Below, in pieces: positions 8,427 through 15,725 of a stretch of DNA of 46,156 nucleotides. Source of the DNA: Deltaproteobacteria bacterium (GTDB lineage Bacteria; Myxococcota_A; UBA9160; UBA6930); assembly GCA_029261775.1 (NCBI GenBank), contig JAJDAR010000309.1, forward strand, positions 1 to 46,156, in the 5' to 3' direction. Below the pieces are notes generated by a model. It worked only from the letters and a program-made list of their open reading frames with translations. It was not told where the DNA came from and searched no databases. Each line of letters begins with the position of its first letter. Positions within the stretch are counted from its first letter, which is position 1. The translations under genes and the position numbers were made by a program.

Positions 8427-8515
8427 GAAAATGGCCCGGCACTTTTCTTAAGTTGTTTTCTCGAGGACCCAGGTCGACAACTTAAGGGAGGGGCCGGGCC
8501 ATTTTCTTGAGTTGT
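8422..8515. repeat. AT-rich composite palindromic repeat (two inverted hairpin units)
   Basis: Unit 1 (8422-8452) is a perfect 10-bp stem, CTTAAGAAAA/TTTTCTTAAG, around an 11-nt GC-rich loop. Unit 2 (8478-8515) has arms ACAACTTAAG and CTTGAGTTGT around a GGCCGGGCC core. The units are inverted relative to each other: 8425-8440 is a perfect 16-bp reverse complement of 8493-8508. It lies exactly between the stops of the convergent hydrolase and maoC genes and contains the hydrolase stop codon. Base composition is strikingly AT-rich against ~70% GC surroundings. It resembles a REP/BIME-type dispersed palindrome or a specialised bidirectional terminator; one copy in one window cannot separate these. 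Confidence 0.75.
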
Positions 8516-8519
8516 TGGG

Positions 8520-8984
8520 TCAGGGGTAGTAGACGAGGAGGGCGTCGCCGAAGGCGGCGGGTTTGGACTCGCCTTCGATCTCGAAGCGGATGCGCACCGT
8601 GGCGCGCACCGCGCCGCCGGGGAGATCCCGTAGTGCGCGGAGCGTCGCGCGCATGCGCAGGCGGGCTCCGGCGGGGACGGGCGTCCGGAAGCGCATCTTC
8701 TCGATGCCCGGGTTGACGAGCATCCGCGCGCCCTGCACCTCGACGATCTGGCTCAGCAGGTGCGGCGCGAGGGAGGCGGTGAGATGGCCGTGCGCGATCG
8801 TCCCACCGAAGGGTGATTCCCGCTTCGCCCGCTCGACGTCCACGTGGATCCACTGCCGATCGAGCGTCGCCTCGGCGAACAGATTGATGCGCTCCTGGCT
8901 GATCAGCAGCCAGTCCGAGACGCCGAGCTCCTTCCCGACGAGGGGCTTCAGCGACGGAATGTCGGGGATGACGAGCTTCGCCAT
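8520..8984 (-). CDS. MaoC-like (R)-specific enoyl-CoA hydratase
   Basis: A 154-residue single hot-dog-fold hydratase. The hydratase-2 signature is clear: FAEATLDRQWIHVD followed by SPFGGTIAHGHLTASL, which contain the catalytic Asp (near residue 41) and His (near 46) of MaoC/PhaJ enzymes. These hydrate trans-2-enoyl-CoA to (R)-3-hydroxyacyl-CoA in fatty acid or polyhydroxyalkanoate metabolism. The start ATG is unambiguous. The stop abuts the palindromic repeat. A TATGCT hexamer lies 11 nt before the ATG, so the leader is likely very short. Confidence 0.88.
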   Translation of the reverse strand: MAKLVIPDIPSLKPLVGKELGVSDWLLISQERINLFAEATLDRQWIHVDVERAKRESPFGGTIAHGHLTASLAPHLLSQIVEVQGARMLVNPGIEKMRFRTPVPAGARLRMRATLRALRDLPGGAVRATVRIRFEIEGESKPAAFGDALLVYYP

Positions 8985-9054
8985 GAGAGCCGCGCAGCAT
9001 AGCCCGGGCGCGGACCCGCCGCGGCGGGGCTGGCATCACCTGTCCGCCCGACCG

Positions 9055-9906
9055 ATGCTCGGCGCCGTGTCGAACCGCGTCCGCGTCGGGCTGCGCCTGG
9101 ATCCCCTGCTGCCGAAGACCCCGGACGCGGGCGCCGAACTCGAGCGACTGGCCGTATTGGCGATCGAGGCCGAGTCGCGGGCCTTCGACGTGATCTGGGT
9201 CGCGGAGCGTTGGACGAGCGAGAGCGCGCTCATCCCGTCGGCGCTGGTCTTCTGCGCGGCTGTGGCCGTTCGCACCCGAAGCGTGCGCATCGCGACGGGC
9301 CTGCTGCCGCTCCCCTTCCACCATCCCCTGCGAGTCGCCGAGGACGGTGCCTCTGTGGATGGCCTGTCGGGCGGCCGCTTCGAGCTGGGTGTCGGTCTCG
9401 GGAGCGATCCCGACGCCCTAGCCCGCTTCGGCGTCGGCACGGACTTGCGGGTCGAGCGCTTCGAGGAGGCCCTCGACCTGATCCAGCAGGCCTGGCGGGG
9501 CGAACCCCTCGACGCATCGGGTCCTCACTTTCCCGTGTCGGGCATCACGGTCCACCCCCTGCCCACCCAGCCCGGGGGCCCGCCGATCTGGGTCGGCGCG
9601 GCTGCGCCCGCTGCCCAGCGGCGGGCGGCGGCCCGCGGCTGCGGCCTGGTGCTGCGCGTCGGCGACTCGCCCGGCCCGTTCCTCGAAGCCTGGCAGGAGT
9701 GCCATCCGGGGCGACAGCCCAGGCTCGCCCTGCTGCTCGGCGCCGGGGATCCCGCCCCCCAGGTCGCGATGCCGGCGCTCGATGGGGTGCGCCGCAGCGG
9801 GGCCGCGATCGACTGGATCCTGCCCTGGGGCGGGTCGGCCGGCGGCCCGGGACTCGACGAGGCCACCGGCCATGCCGAGCAGCTTCGACGGGAAACGGGG
9901 CGCTGA
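9055..9906 (+). CDS. LLM-class (luciferase-like) flavin/F420-dependent oxidoreductase
   Basis: A 283-residue member of the luciferase-like monooxygenase superfamily (TIM barrel using FMN or F420). Typical features are VIWVAERWTSESALIPSAL, RIATGLLPLPFHHPLRVAED, the LSGGRFELGVGLGS motif and the PPIWVGAAAPAAQRRAA strand. The ATG at 9055 is used; GTG at 9067 (VSNRVRVGLRLDP) is an equally reasonable start. Slightly shorter than many relatives. Second of two LLM proteins in the window (see 16571-17647), with little similarity between them. Electron donor and substrate unknown. Confidence 0.78.
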   Translation: MLGAVSNRVRVGLRLDPLLPKTPDAGAELERLAVLAIEAESRAFDVIWVAERWTSESALIPSALVFCAAVAVRTRSVRIATGLLPLPFHHPLRVAEDGASVDGLSGGRFELGVGLGSDPDALARFGVGTDLRVERFEEALDLIQQAWRGEPLDASGPHFPVSGITVHPLPTQPGGPPIWVGAAAPAAQRRAAARGCGLVLRVGDSPGPFLEAWQECHPGRQPRLALLLGAGDPAPQVAMPALDGVRRSGAAIDWILPWGGSAGGPGLDEATGHAEQLRRETGR

Positions 9907-9915
9907 GCCCTCCCG

Positions 9916-9921
9916 TATACT
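9916..9921 (+). promoter_or_regulatory. Possible -10 box upstream of the aldo/keto reductase gene
   Basis: TATACT within CCCGTATACT, a 10-mer that also occurs on the other strand just before the gene starting at 18730. No clear -35 is visible. It would place the transcript start at the beginning of the triple repeat at 9929. Confidence 0.3.
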
Positions 9922-9928
9922 CCGGCGA

Positions 9929-9980
9929 GCTTCGAACCCGGGGGCCATCTTCGAACCCGGATCGACATCCGAACCCGGGA
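9929..9980 (+). repeat. Three direct copies of a TTCGAACCCGG motif
   Basis: TTCGAACCCGG at 9931 and 9950 and the near-copy TCCGAACCCGG at 9968 repeat with an 18-19 bp period in the leader of the aldo/keto reductase gene. Function unknown. It could be an operator array on one face of the helix or a slippage product. Confidence 0.55.
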
Positions 9981-10019
9981 GGGGCCTGACCTCGACCCGT
10001 GAATGAAATGGGGAAATCC

Positions 10020-11582
10020 ATGCGTCCGCGCAACGCCTTCCTGCTCGCGCTCGGCGCGGCCGTGGCCCTCGGCTACTTCGTGGCCGGCGCCGCCCTCTAT
10101 CGCACCTCGATCGACCTGGTCTCGGCGGCATTCCCGGCAGGCGCCTGGATCCAGGCCGCCGCAGACGCGCTGGGCGTGCCCTACCCGCGACCCATCGCCG
10201 GACCTTTCTGGACCTTCGCGGGCGTGCTCGGGGCCGGGACGCTGGGCTTCTGGCTGGTTCGTCGCTCGGTGCGACGCCAGGTCGTCGCGACCGATCCCGG
10301 CCGCCGGGGCGTGTTGACCGGCGCCGCAGCCGGCGCCGCGACGGCGCTCGTTGCGACGGCCGGTGCCGGAGGCATCGCAGCCTTGCGAGCCTTCGGCGGT
10401 CTCGGCAACGAGGGCCGGGGCTGGGCTCCGACCTTCAGCGAGGTGTTCGGCGGCGACGTGGAGAAGACTTCGCCGAATCCGAAGGACAGCTGGAAGGGCA
10501 GCACGGTCCAGGACCATCGCATGCTGGGCCGCACCGGCTGGAAGGTCTCCGACATCGTGATCGGCGGGGGCCGGGTCGAGGGCGAGAAGGGGGCCGACAT
10601 CGTGCGCCTCGCCCTGGACCGCGGGGTCAACTACGTGGACACCTCGCCGGACTATTCCGGCACCGGCAGCGAGAACGCCGTCGGCCAGGCGCTGCAGGGC
10701 CGCCGGGACCAGGTCTTCCTGGCCACCAAGTTCTGCACGGCCCGCGGCCACCTGGGAGCACGGGCGACGGTCGACGAGCACAAGCGGGTCGTCGAGGAGA
10801 GCCTCTTCCGCCTGAAGACCGACTACGTCGACCTGGTGCACCAGCACTCCTGCGACGAGATCGATCGCATCACCTCCGAGACGATGCACGAGGCCTTCGA
10901 CCGTCTGAAGCAGGAAGGCAAGGTCCGCTTCCTGGGCTTCTCCTCCCATACGCCGAACCTGACCCAGGTCGCGGAGGCGGCCATCGCCGACGGACGCTTC
11001 GACGTGATGATGCTCGCCTACCACCACGGCATCTGGCCTGGCCTCGCCGAGGTGATCGGGCGCGCGCGCCGCGAGCAGGACATGGGCATCGTCGCGATGA
11101 AGACCCTGAAGGGCGCGAAACACCACGGGCTCGCCGGCTTCCGGGAGCACGCGGACGCCTACAGCCAGGCCGCGCTGCGCTGGGTGCTCTCGAACCGGGA
11201 CGTGTCGGCGGCGATCATCTCGTTCTTCGAGTTCCAGCACGTCGACGAGTACCTCCACGCCTCGGGCGGCCGCGCGACCGACCGGGACCTGGCTTTGCTC
11301 GAGGAGTACGACCGGCAGATCCTCGGCAGCTACTGCGCCCCCCATTGCGGCGCCTGCCTCGACACCTGCCCCGAGTCCCTGCCCATCCACGACGTGCTCC
11401 GGCACCGCATGTACTTTGAGGACTACGGCAACGAGAAGGAAGCGATGCGCCTCTACGGGGCCCTCGACCGGAACGCGGAGGTCTGCGCCTCCTGCAGCGC
11501 ACCCTGCCTGGGCAGCTGCCCGGTCGGCATCCCGATCCAGGACCGGATGGCCGAGAGCCATCGTCTGCTGACCCTCGGCTGA
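10020..11582 (+). CDS. Membrane-anchored aldo/keto reductase with C-terminal Fe-S cluster motifs
   Basis: A 520-residue protein. Two hydrophobic helices (~6-26 and ~62-80) are followed by a twin-arginine-like RRGVL (95-99) and a third hydrophobic segment (~98-123). Then comes an aldo/keto reductase barrel (~150-430) with the usual tetrad signatures: Asp and Tyr in VDTSPDYSGTGSENAVG, Lys in FLATKF, His in LVHQHSC. The C-terminus has two cysteine groups, CAPHCGACLDTCP and CASCSAPCLGSCP, resembling 4Fe-4S ligand sets. The ATG at 10020 is preceded by GGGGA at good spacing; GTG 9999 and ATG 10008 are in-frame alternatives. It may be a membrane redox enzyme facing the periplasm. The next gene starts 20 nt downstream. 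Substrate and partner unknown. Confidence 0.8.
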   Translation: MRPRNAFLLALGAAVALGYFVAGAALYRTSIDLVSAAFPAGAWIQAAADALGVPYPRPIAGPFWTFAGVLGAGTLGFWLVRRSVRRQVVATDPGRRGVLTGAAAGAATALVATAGAGGIAALRAFGGLGNEGRGWAPTFSEVFGGDVEKTSPNPKDSWKGSTVQDHRMLGRTGWKVSDIVIGGGRVEGEKGADIVRLALDRGVNYVDTSPDYSGTGSENAVGQALQGRRDQVFLATKFCTARGHLGARATVDEHKRVVEESLFRLKTDYVDLVHQHSCDEIDRITSETMHEAFDRLKQEGKVRFLGFSSHTPNLTQVAEAAIADGRFDVMMLAYHHGIWPGLAEVIGRARREQDMGIVAMKTLKGAKHHGLAGFREHADAYSQAALRWVLSNRDVSAAIISFFEFQHVDEYLHASGGRATDRDLALLEEYDRQILGSYCAPHCGACLDTCPESLPIHDVLRHRMYFEDYGNEKEAMRLYGALDRNAEVCASCSAPCLGSCPVGIPIQDRMAESHRLLTLG

Positions 11583-11602
11583 GCCCAGGAAGGAACCTGC
11601 CC

Positions 11603-13189
11603 ATGCGCCTCGCGCCCACGATCCGAGCCCTCGCCATGAGCGCCTCCACGATCCGAGCCCTCGCCATGAGCGCCTCCACGATCCGAGCCCTCGCCATCAG
11701 CGCCTGTCTCGCGTTCCTCTCCGGCGGTCCGGCGCTCGCGGACCACCACGCCGACGAGAAGACCGCCGCCGGATCCGCAGGATCGGACTGGTCTCTTCCC
11801 GCCGCGGACGCCTGCAACCCGACGGGTGGTCTGCTGCGAGGCCCTCGCGCCACGAGCGAGGATGCTCCGCCTGCGCTGCCCTTCGCCCCTGGCGACACCT
11901 TCGGGCTCGAGGGCGTGGACGCCTTGAAGGACTTCCTGCCCGACTTCGTGTGGCCGCACCGCGAGCGCTTCTTCTTCGAGGGCATGCGCCTCGAGATCGG
12001 TCCCTGCTTTCGCGATTTCTCGCCGCCGGCCTTCTACCAGCAGGCGAGTGAGGCCTTTCGCGGACAAGCCAGCCTCGACGACGCCGGCGGCTTGAAGGAC
12101 TACACCGCCGGCGAGCCCTTCGCGCGCGATGCGATCGCAGCCGGCGATTCCGACGCGGGCAACCGCTGGCTCTGGAACGTGGAGTTCCGCTACCAGGGCG
12201 CCGGCTTCCAGGGCAAGTTCCGGATGACCGATCTCGTCGGGCGCACAGGTCGCGCCGAGCCCTTCGAGGGCGAGATGTTCAAGATCCAGCTGGCGCACCG
12301 GAGCGACCGGGTGGCCGACGACTACGTCGCTCCGGGCGCTCGCAAGAAGCACTTCGTGGCGGGTGGGATCTTCTTCAAGCCCTTCGACGCACGCGAGAAC
12401 TCGTGGCGACAGTTCCGCGACGTCAAGCACGAGGTCGACCCCGACCGCTCGGACGACCTGCACGCGTACCTTCCCCAGTGGCGCCGCGTGCGTCGGCTGA
12501 GCGCCGGCCAGGTCGAGGGCCTGTACATGCCCTCGTTCTCGGTCGGAGTCGTCCAGAACCAGCAGCTCACCGTGGGCGGGGGCGGCGGAGACGCGGGCGG
12601 AGCCGCCGCAGCCGGTGGCGTGACGGGCATCGGCGGCACGGTGCAGAACAAGCGCAGCGGCTACGAGGGGCTGGTCCTGCGGCCCCTGCTCTACGACACG
12701 AAGGTGCTCGGGCTGCACGACGTGCTGGCCCCGATCAACAGCAAGGTGCCCGGCTACCCGGAGAACCCGGATCGCGACTTCGGCCCCTGGGGCCTCTCCT
12801 TCGCCAGCGACACCTGGGATCTGCGCAGGGCGCTGGTGCTCGAGATGCGCGCCAAGGAGAAGACCGGAGATCTCAATGCGCGGCAGGTGCTGTACGTCGA
12901 TCTCCAGACTCTGCAGCCGCTCTACATGGCCACCTTCGACGGGCGAGACGAGATGACCAACGTCGGGCTCTACGTCGGCCGCTGGAGCGAGGATCGCGAG
13001 GGCTACCCCGCCTGGCCCGACGACGAGACCCGGCCCGTGCGCGTCATCGACTCGGTGGGAGCCGCCTTCGCCAACCTCGCCGAGTCGGGCAGCTGGCGCC
13101 GGGAATCGTGGGCGAACGTGGCCACGCCGCCCGATGACCGGACGGTCAAGCGGATGAGTTCGGTGACCCAGCTGACCAAGGGGCATTGA
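11603..13189 (+). CDS. Exported DUF1329-like protein
   Basis: A 528-residue exported protein. The signal region is expanded by three copies of TIRALAMSAS before a hydrophobic core and an ALA-D cleavage site near residue 47. The mature part resembles DUF1329 proteins (LolA/LolB-like fold, outer-membrane-associated): a WRQFRDVKHE...YLPQWRRVRRL block in the middle and RQVLYVDLQTLQPLYMATFDGRDEM near the C-terminus. There is a Gly/Ala-rich insert (~330-346). A strong AGGAAGGA ribosome site 7 nt before the ATG at 11603 supports this start. It lies 20 nt after the aldo/keto reductase, so the two are probably one operon. The role of DUF1329 is not established; the family call is by eye. Confidence 0.6.
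   Translation: MRLAPTIRALAMSASTIRALAMSASTIRALAISACLAFLSGGPALADHHADEKTAAGSAGSDWSLPAADACNPTGGLLRGPRATSEDAPPALPFAPGDTFGLEGVDALKDFLPDFVWPHRERFFFEGMRLEIGPCFRDFSPPAFYQQASEAFRGQASLDDAGGLKDYTAGEPFARDAIAAGDSDAGNRWLWNVEFRYQGAGFQGKFRMTDLVGRTGRAEPFEGEMFKIQLAHRSDRVADDYVAPGARKKHFVAGGIFFKPFDARENSWRQFRDVKHEVDPDRSDDLHAYLPQWRRVRRLSAGQVEGLYMPSFSVGVVQNQQLTVGGGGGDAGGAAAAGGVTGIGGTVQNKRSGYEGLVLRPLLYDTKVLGLHDVLAPINSKVPGYPENPDRDFGPWGLSFASDTWDLRRALVLEMRAKEKTGDLNARQVLYVDLQTLQPLYMATFDGRDEMTNVGLYVGRWSEDREGYPAWPDDETRPVRVIDSVGAAFANLAESGSWRRESWANVATPPDDRTVKRMSSVTQLTKGH
11618..11707 (+). repeat. Three tandem copies of a 30-bp unit in a signal-peptide coding region
   Basis: Units at 11618-11647, 11648-11677 and 11678-11707 are nearly identical; the third diverges at ATG to ATC and at its last bases. 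Each encodes TIRALA[MI]SA[SC]. The first two copies carry in-frame ATGs (11636, 11666) that could serve as internal starts and give a normal-length signal peptide. Confidence 0.9.
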
Positions 13190-13191
13190 AA

Positions 13192-13205
13192 ATCCCCCAG
13201 GGGGA
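13192..13205. repeat. TCCCCCAGGGGGA palindrome
   Basis: A short perfect C5/G5 palindrome just after the DUF1329-like gene. Similar palindromes lie at 15646-15661 and 26845-26858. It might be a weak terminator stem or a protein-binding site; there is no T tract. Confidence 0.35.
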
Positions 13206-13253
13206 GCCCAAATCCTGAGGAATTCCGCGGAGATCCGAAAAGTGCTTCAGTGA

Positions 13254-13306
13254 CCCTGCGCACAGGGCGATAGGGGGGAAAACCCTCCCATCGAAACTCG
13301 CAGGAG
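13254..13306 (+). promoter_or_regulatory. Structured 5' leader of the small secreted protein gene
   Basis: Two consecutive hairpins precede an AGGAG ribosome site (13302): CCCTG/CAGGG closing a CGCA tetraloop (13254-13267), and GATAGGGGGG/CCCTCCCATC closing AAAA (13269-13292). They could regulate translation or stabilise the message. I compared the block with cyclic-dinucleotide GEMM riboswitches because of GCACAGGGC, but the conserved remainder does not fit. Confidence 0.35.
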
Positions 13307-13315
13307 AACCCCCCC

Positions 13316-13783
13316 ATGGATTCCCGCCCGAAGGCTCTTGCCGCGGCCGTCCTGGCCGCGAGCTTCATTCTTCCCTTCTTCGTCGCCGACTCGTCGGACG
13401 CCCGAAGCTCCAGTCGCCGGAACTACTCCGCCGAGTGGGAGTCCGAGCGCCGGCAGGAAGAGCGCGAAGACCGCCATGCCAAACGGCAGGAGCGCTACTA
13501 CGACCACAAGGAGCGCCAGCTCGACGCCGTCCTCGACACGATCGGCGGACGCGGCGGCGGCGGCGGCAGCTCGGCTAACGGCGGCCAGAGCTGCATGTAC
13601 GGCGCCGGGGGCAAGGTGATCCATCGCCCCGCCGGTGCCGTCTGCAAGGGCGACACTCCGGCGTCCCAGGCCGCTTCGTCGAGCGCCACGCCGGCGAACG
13701 CTCCGAAGAAGGAGACCAAGGGCCGCTGCGTCTACGGCAAGAGCGGCAAGGTCCTCTGGTCCGCGCCCGGCGCCGAGTGCTGA
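13316..13783 (+). CDS. Small secreted protein with two C-x16-C repeat motifs
   Basis: A 155-residue protein not assigned to a family I know. Residues 1-29 look like a signal peptide ending at SSDA-R. Residues ~34-68 are a highly charged helical stretch rich in Arg, Glu and Lys. A Gly-rich linker (77-90) leads to two copies of one motif: Cys93-Cys110 (CMYGAGGKVIHRPAGAVC) and Cys138-Cys155 (CVYGKSGKVLWSAPGAEC). Consensus is C-[MV]-Y-G-x2-G-K-V-[IL]-x4-G-A-x-C, and the second copy ends at the terminal residue. Each probably forms one disulfide-bonded mini-domain. Monocistronic, with a structured leader and a strong terminator. Confidence 0.65.
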   Translation: MDSRPKALAAAVLAASFILPFFVADSSDARSSSRRNYSAEWESERRQEEREDRHAKRQERYYDHKERQLDAVLDTIGGRGGGGGSSANGGQSCMYGAGGKVIHRPAGAVCKGDTPASQAASSSATPANAPKKETKGRCVYGKSGKVLWSAPGAEC

Positions 13784-13798
13784 GTCGCTGACTCTTCG

Positions 13799-13836
13799 AA
13801 AGGGCCCGGGGCGTCACGCGCCGCGGGCCCTTTTCG
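13799..13836 (+). terminator. Rho-independent terminator
   Basis: A long stem AAAGGGCCCGGGGCG pairing with CGCCGCGGGCCCTTT (one mismatch), followed by TTTTCGTTT, directly after the small secreted protein gene and before the converging phhB-like gene. It is the best canonical terminator in the window, and it also reads as a terminator on the minus strand because of its A/T flanks. Confidence 0.8.
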
Positions 13837-13875
13837 TTTGGGCCCTGGCCCGCCAGCCGGTTCGCCGGCTCGGCC

Positions 13876-14163
13876 TCAGCCTGCCAGCTCGTTCATCGCT
13901 GCCGCGAGCGCGACGTCCTTCGCGGTGATCCCACCCGCGTCGTGGGTCACCAGGTCGACGACCACCCGGTTCCACACGTTCGACCACTCCGGGTGGTGGT
14001 TCGCGGTCTCGGCCAGCAAGGCACTCCGCGTCATCCAGCCGAAGGCCTCGTTGAAGTCCGCGAAGCGGAACTCCCGATGGAGCTTGCCCCCCTCGAGCGA
14101 CCAGCCTTCGAGCTTCTCGAGTGCGGCCCCGAGCTCGGCCTCTCCCAGGACGGCAGCGGCCAT
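13876..14163 (-). CDS. Pterin-4a-carbinolamine dehydratase
   Basis: A 95-residue protein of the PhhB/DCoH family, which dehydrates 4a-hydroxytetrahydrobiopterin and so recycles the pterin cofactor of aromatic amino acid hydroxylases. The family motif is complete: [31 protein letters not shown] (numbered ~40-68), containing the catalytic His-His-Pro-Glu-Trp core, then [19 protein letters not shown]. The start ATG overlaps the stop of the DHH gene by one base (TGATG), so the two are coupled. No phenylalanine hydroxylase is visible in the window, so partner and pterin remain unknown. Confidence 0.9.
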   Translation of the reverse strand: MAAAVLGEAELGAALEKLEGWSLEGGKLHREFRFADFNEAFGWMTRSALLAETANHHPEWSNVWNRVVVDLVTHDAGGITAKDVALAAAMNELAG

Positions 14164-15554
14164 CAGTCGTCCGAGTGGATGGCCCGGGTGAACGCCGCGA
14201 GCAGCGCCCTGCGGATCGTCGCCCGGTCGGCTCGCTCGTAGACCTTGCGGAAGGCCTTGAGCGGGATGATGCCCTTGGCCATCGAGCGGTGTCCGCCGCC
14301 GACGCCGAGGCCCTCGACGACCGCGCGCACCACCTCGCCCGCCGCTCTCACGTAGCCGACGTTGCGCACCGAGAAGACCAGGTCTCCGCCGACGATGCCG
14401 GCCGCGATCGCCCACTCCGCGCCCTCGGCCTGCAGGCCCAGGTCGGCGACCTGCGGGATCACGTCCTCACGCACCCGCCCGAGCACGAGCAGGTGGATGC
14501 CCTCCTCGACGGTGGTCGAGGCCAGGGCCCGGCCCAGGGCGCGCAGACCATCTTGCGGCAGGGCGGGACGCTCGATGCGCCGCAGGAGCGCAGGGCTGTG
14601 GCAGGCGTGGACCGTCGCGAACGCCTGCATGTCGGCGGCGCTGGTCTCGCGACCGAGCAGCTGCGTGTCGCTCTTGATTCCGTAGAGCAGGGCCGTGCCG
14701 AGCTTGCCCCGGATCTCGGTGCCGGCCGCCTGCAGGTACTCCGTCATGATCGAGGCGGTCGCGCCGTAGCTCGTCCGGATGTCCTTCATGACGGCGTCGT
14801 AACCGCTGCGCTCGGGGTGGTGGTCGATCACGACGTCCACGGAGAGCACGCGGGCGGGCGGCTGCTCGCCGAACACGGTCGGCTGCACGTCCACCAGGGC
14901 CAGGCCGTCGAACTCGTCGAGCTCCTCGGGCGCGATGACCCGGACCGCCAGGCCGAGCGCCTCCACCATGGCGACGTTCTCGGGCCGCTTGATGTCGCCG
15001 AACGAGATCAGGGGCGCCGTCGGAGCCTTGCGGCCGAGCAGGATGCGCAGGGCGTAGCCCGCCGCGATCCCGTCCGGGTCGGGATCGGGCTGGAGCAGGA
15101 TGCCGATCTTCTCGCGGCCTCCGAGCAGCTCGCGCAGGCCGACCACGCGGCGCAGGTTGCCCAGATGCGCGAAGTCGAGGTCCACGTCGTCCCGGATCTG
15201 GCTGCGCAGCCCGGTCCGACGCAGGCAGGGATGATCCGGGATGTCGTCGGCCTCGAGCTTGTCCGACATCACGAGGATGGCGCTGCCCGGCGCGGCCGCC
15301 GCGATGGCCGCAACCGAAGCCCGGACGAAGGGCCCGTCTTCGCTGACCACGGCCCACTCGTCGCCCTCCTTGGGCTCGAGCTTGGCGAGCGCCTCCGCGC
15401 TCAGACCTCCGGCGATCGAGCGGAAGCCCTGAGGCCGCGCGCGAGACTCGTCCTCGCGCGGCACCCAGAACAGCTCTTCGGCTTCACTGGCGCCGATGCG
15501 AGCCCACAGGCGGGCAAGCTCGGCCCCGTCACAGACGATGAATCGGCTGGCCAC
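14163..15554 (-). CDS. DHH-family phosphoesterase with N-terminal Rossmann-like (TrkA-N-like) domain
   Basis: A 463-residue protein. Residues ~1-110 look like a degenerate nucleotide-binding TrkA-N/RCK-like domain ([30 protein letters not shown]). Residues ~145-320 are a DHH domain: motif I QPDPDPDG (155-162), motif II VDVQP (Asp222) and the signature DHH at 244-246. The DHHA1-like tail has [17 protein letters not shown] proteins hydrolyse phosphodiester bonds in nanoRNA, pAp or cyclic dinucleotides; which applies is undetermined. The GTG at 15554 is the first plausible start; it has no clear ribosome site. Cotranscribed with the pterin dehydratase. Confidence 0.75.
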   Translation of the reverse strand: MASRFIVCDGAELARLWARIGASEAEELFWVPREDESRARPQGFRSIAGGLSAEALAKLEPKEGDEWAVVSEDGPFVRASVAAIAAAAPGSAILVMSDKLEADDIPDHPCLRRTGLRSQIRDDVDLDFAHLGNLRRVVGLRELLGGREKIGILLQPDPDPDGIAAGYALRILLGRKAPTAPLISFGDIKRPENVAMVEALGLAVRVIAPEELDEFDGLALVDVQPTVFGEQPPARVLSVDVVIDHHPERSGYDAVMKDIRTSYGATASIMTEYLQAAGTEIRGKLGTALLYGIKSDTQLLGRETSAADMQAFATVHACHSPALLRRIERPALPQDGLRALGRALASTTVEEGIHLLVLGRVREDVIPQVADLGLQAEGAEWAIAAGIVGGDLVFSVRNVGYVRAAGEVVRAVVEGLGVGGGHRSMAKGIIPLKAFRKVYERADRATIRRALLAAFTRAIHSDD

Positions 15555-15570
15555 CCGGCCCCCATCGAGG

Positions 15571-15599
15571 CGTCGGACCGGGGATGACGGGGTCCGACG
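15571..15599. promoter_or_regulatory. 9-bp inverted repeat upstream of the DHH gene
   Basis: CGTCGGACC and GGTCCGACG are perfect inverted arms separated by 11 bp, 17 bp upstream of the DHH start and in the divergent gap with the ApaH-like gene. Could be an operator or a leader hairpin. Confidence 0.35.
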
Positions 15600-15645
15600 A
15601 CGAAGCGCGAAGCTTAGCCGACGAAGCCGAGCGCAACCTCGGCGG

Positions 15646-15661
15646 TTTCCCCTGGGGGAAA
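15646..15661. repeat. TTTCCCCTGGGGGAAA palindrome
   Basis: A palindrome with 7-bp arms in the divergent DHH/ApaH intergenic region (15555-15725). It is the second of three C/G-run palindromes located in intergenic DNA of this window. Confidence 0.4.
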
Positions 15662-15725
15662 ACTCCTCGGCCGGCGCGGCCCGGGCGATTGCCTGCCTCC
15701 GCGGTGCTCCCTACCTCTCCTCGGG

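Noticed and set aside
9929-9980. tRNA T-arm fragments (TTCGAACCC)
   Set aside because: No cloverleaf can be built around any copy and there is no acceptor stem or CCA.
13251-13306. GEMM-type cyclic-dinucleotide riboswitch
   Set aside because: GCACAGGGC is shared, but CCCTG/CAGGG already forms a simple hairpin there and the conserved downstream core of GEMM is missing.
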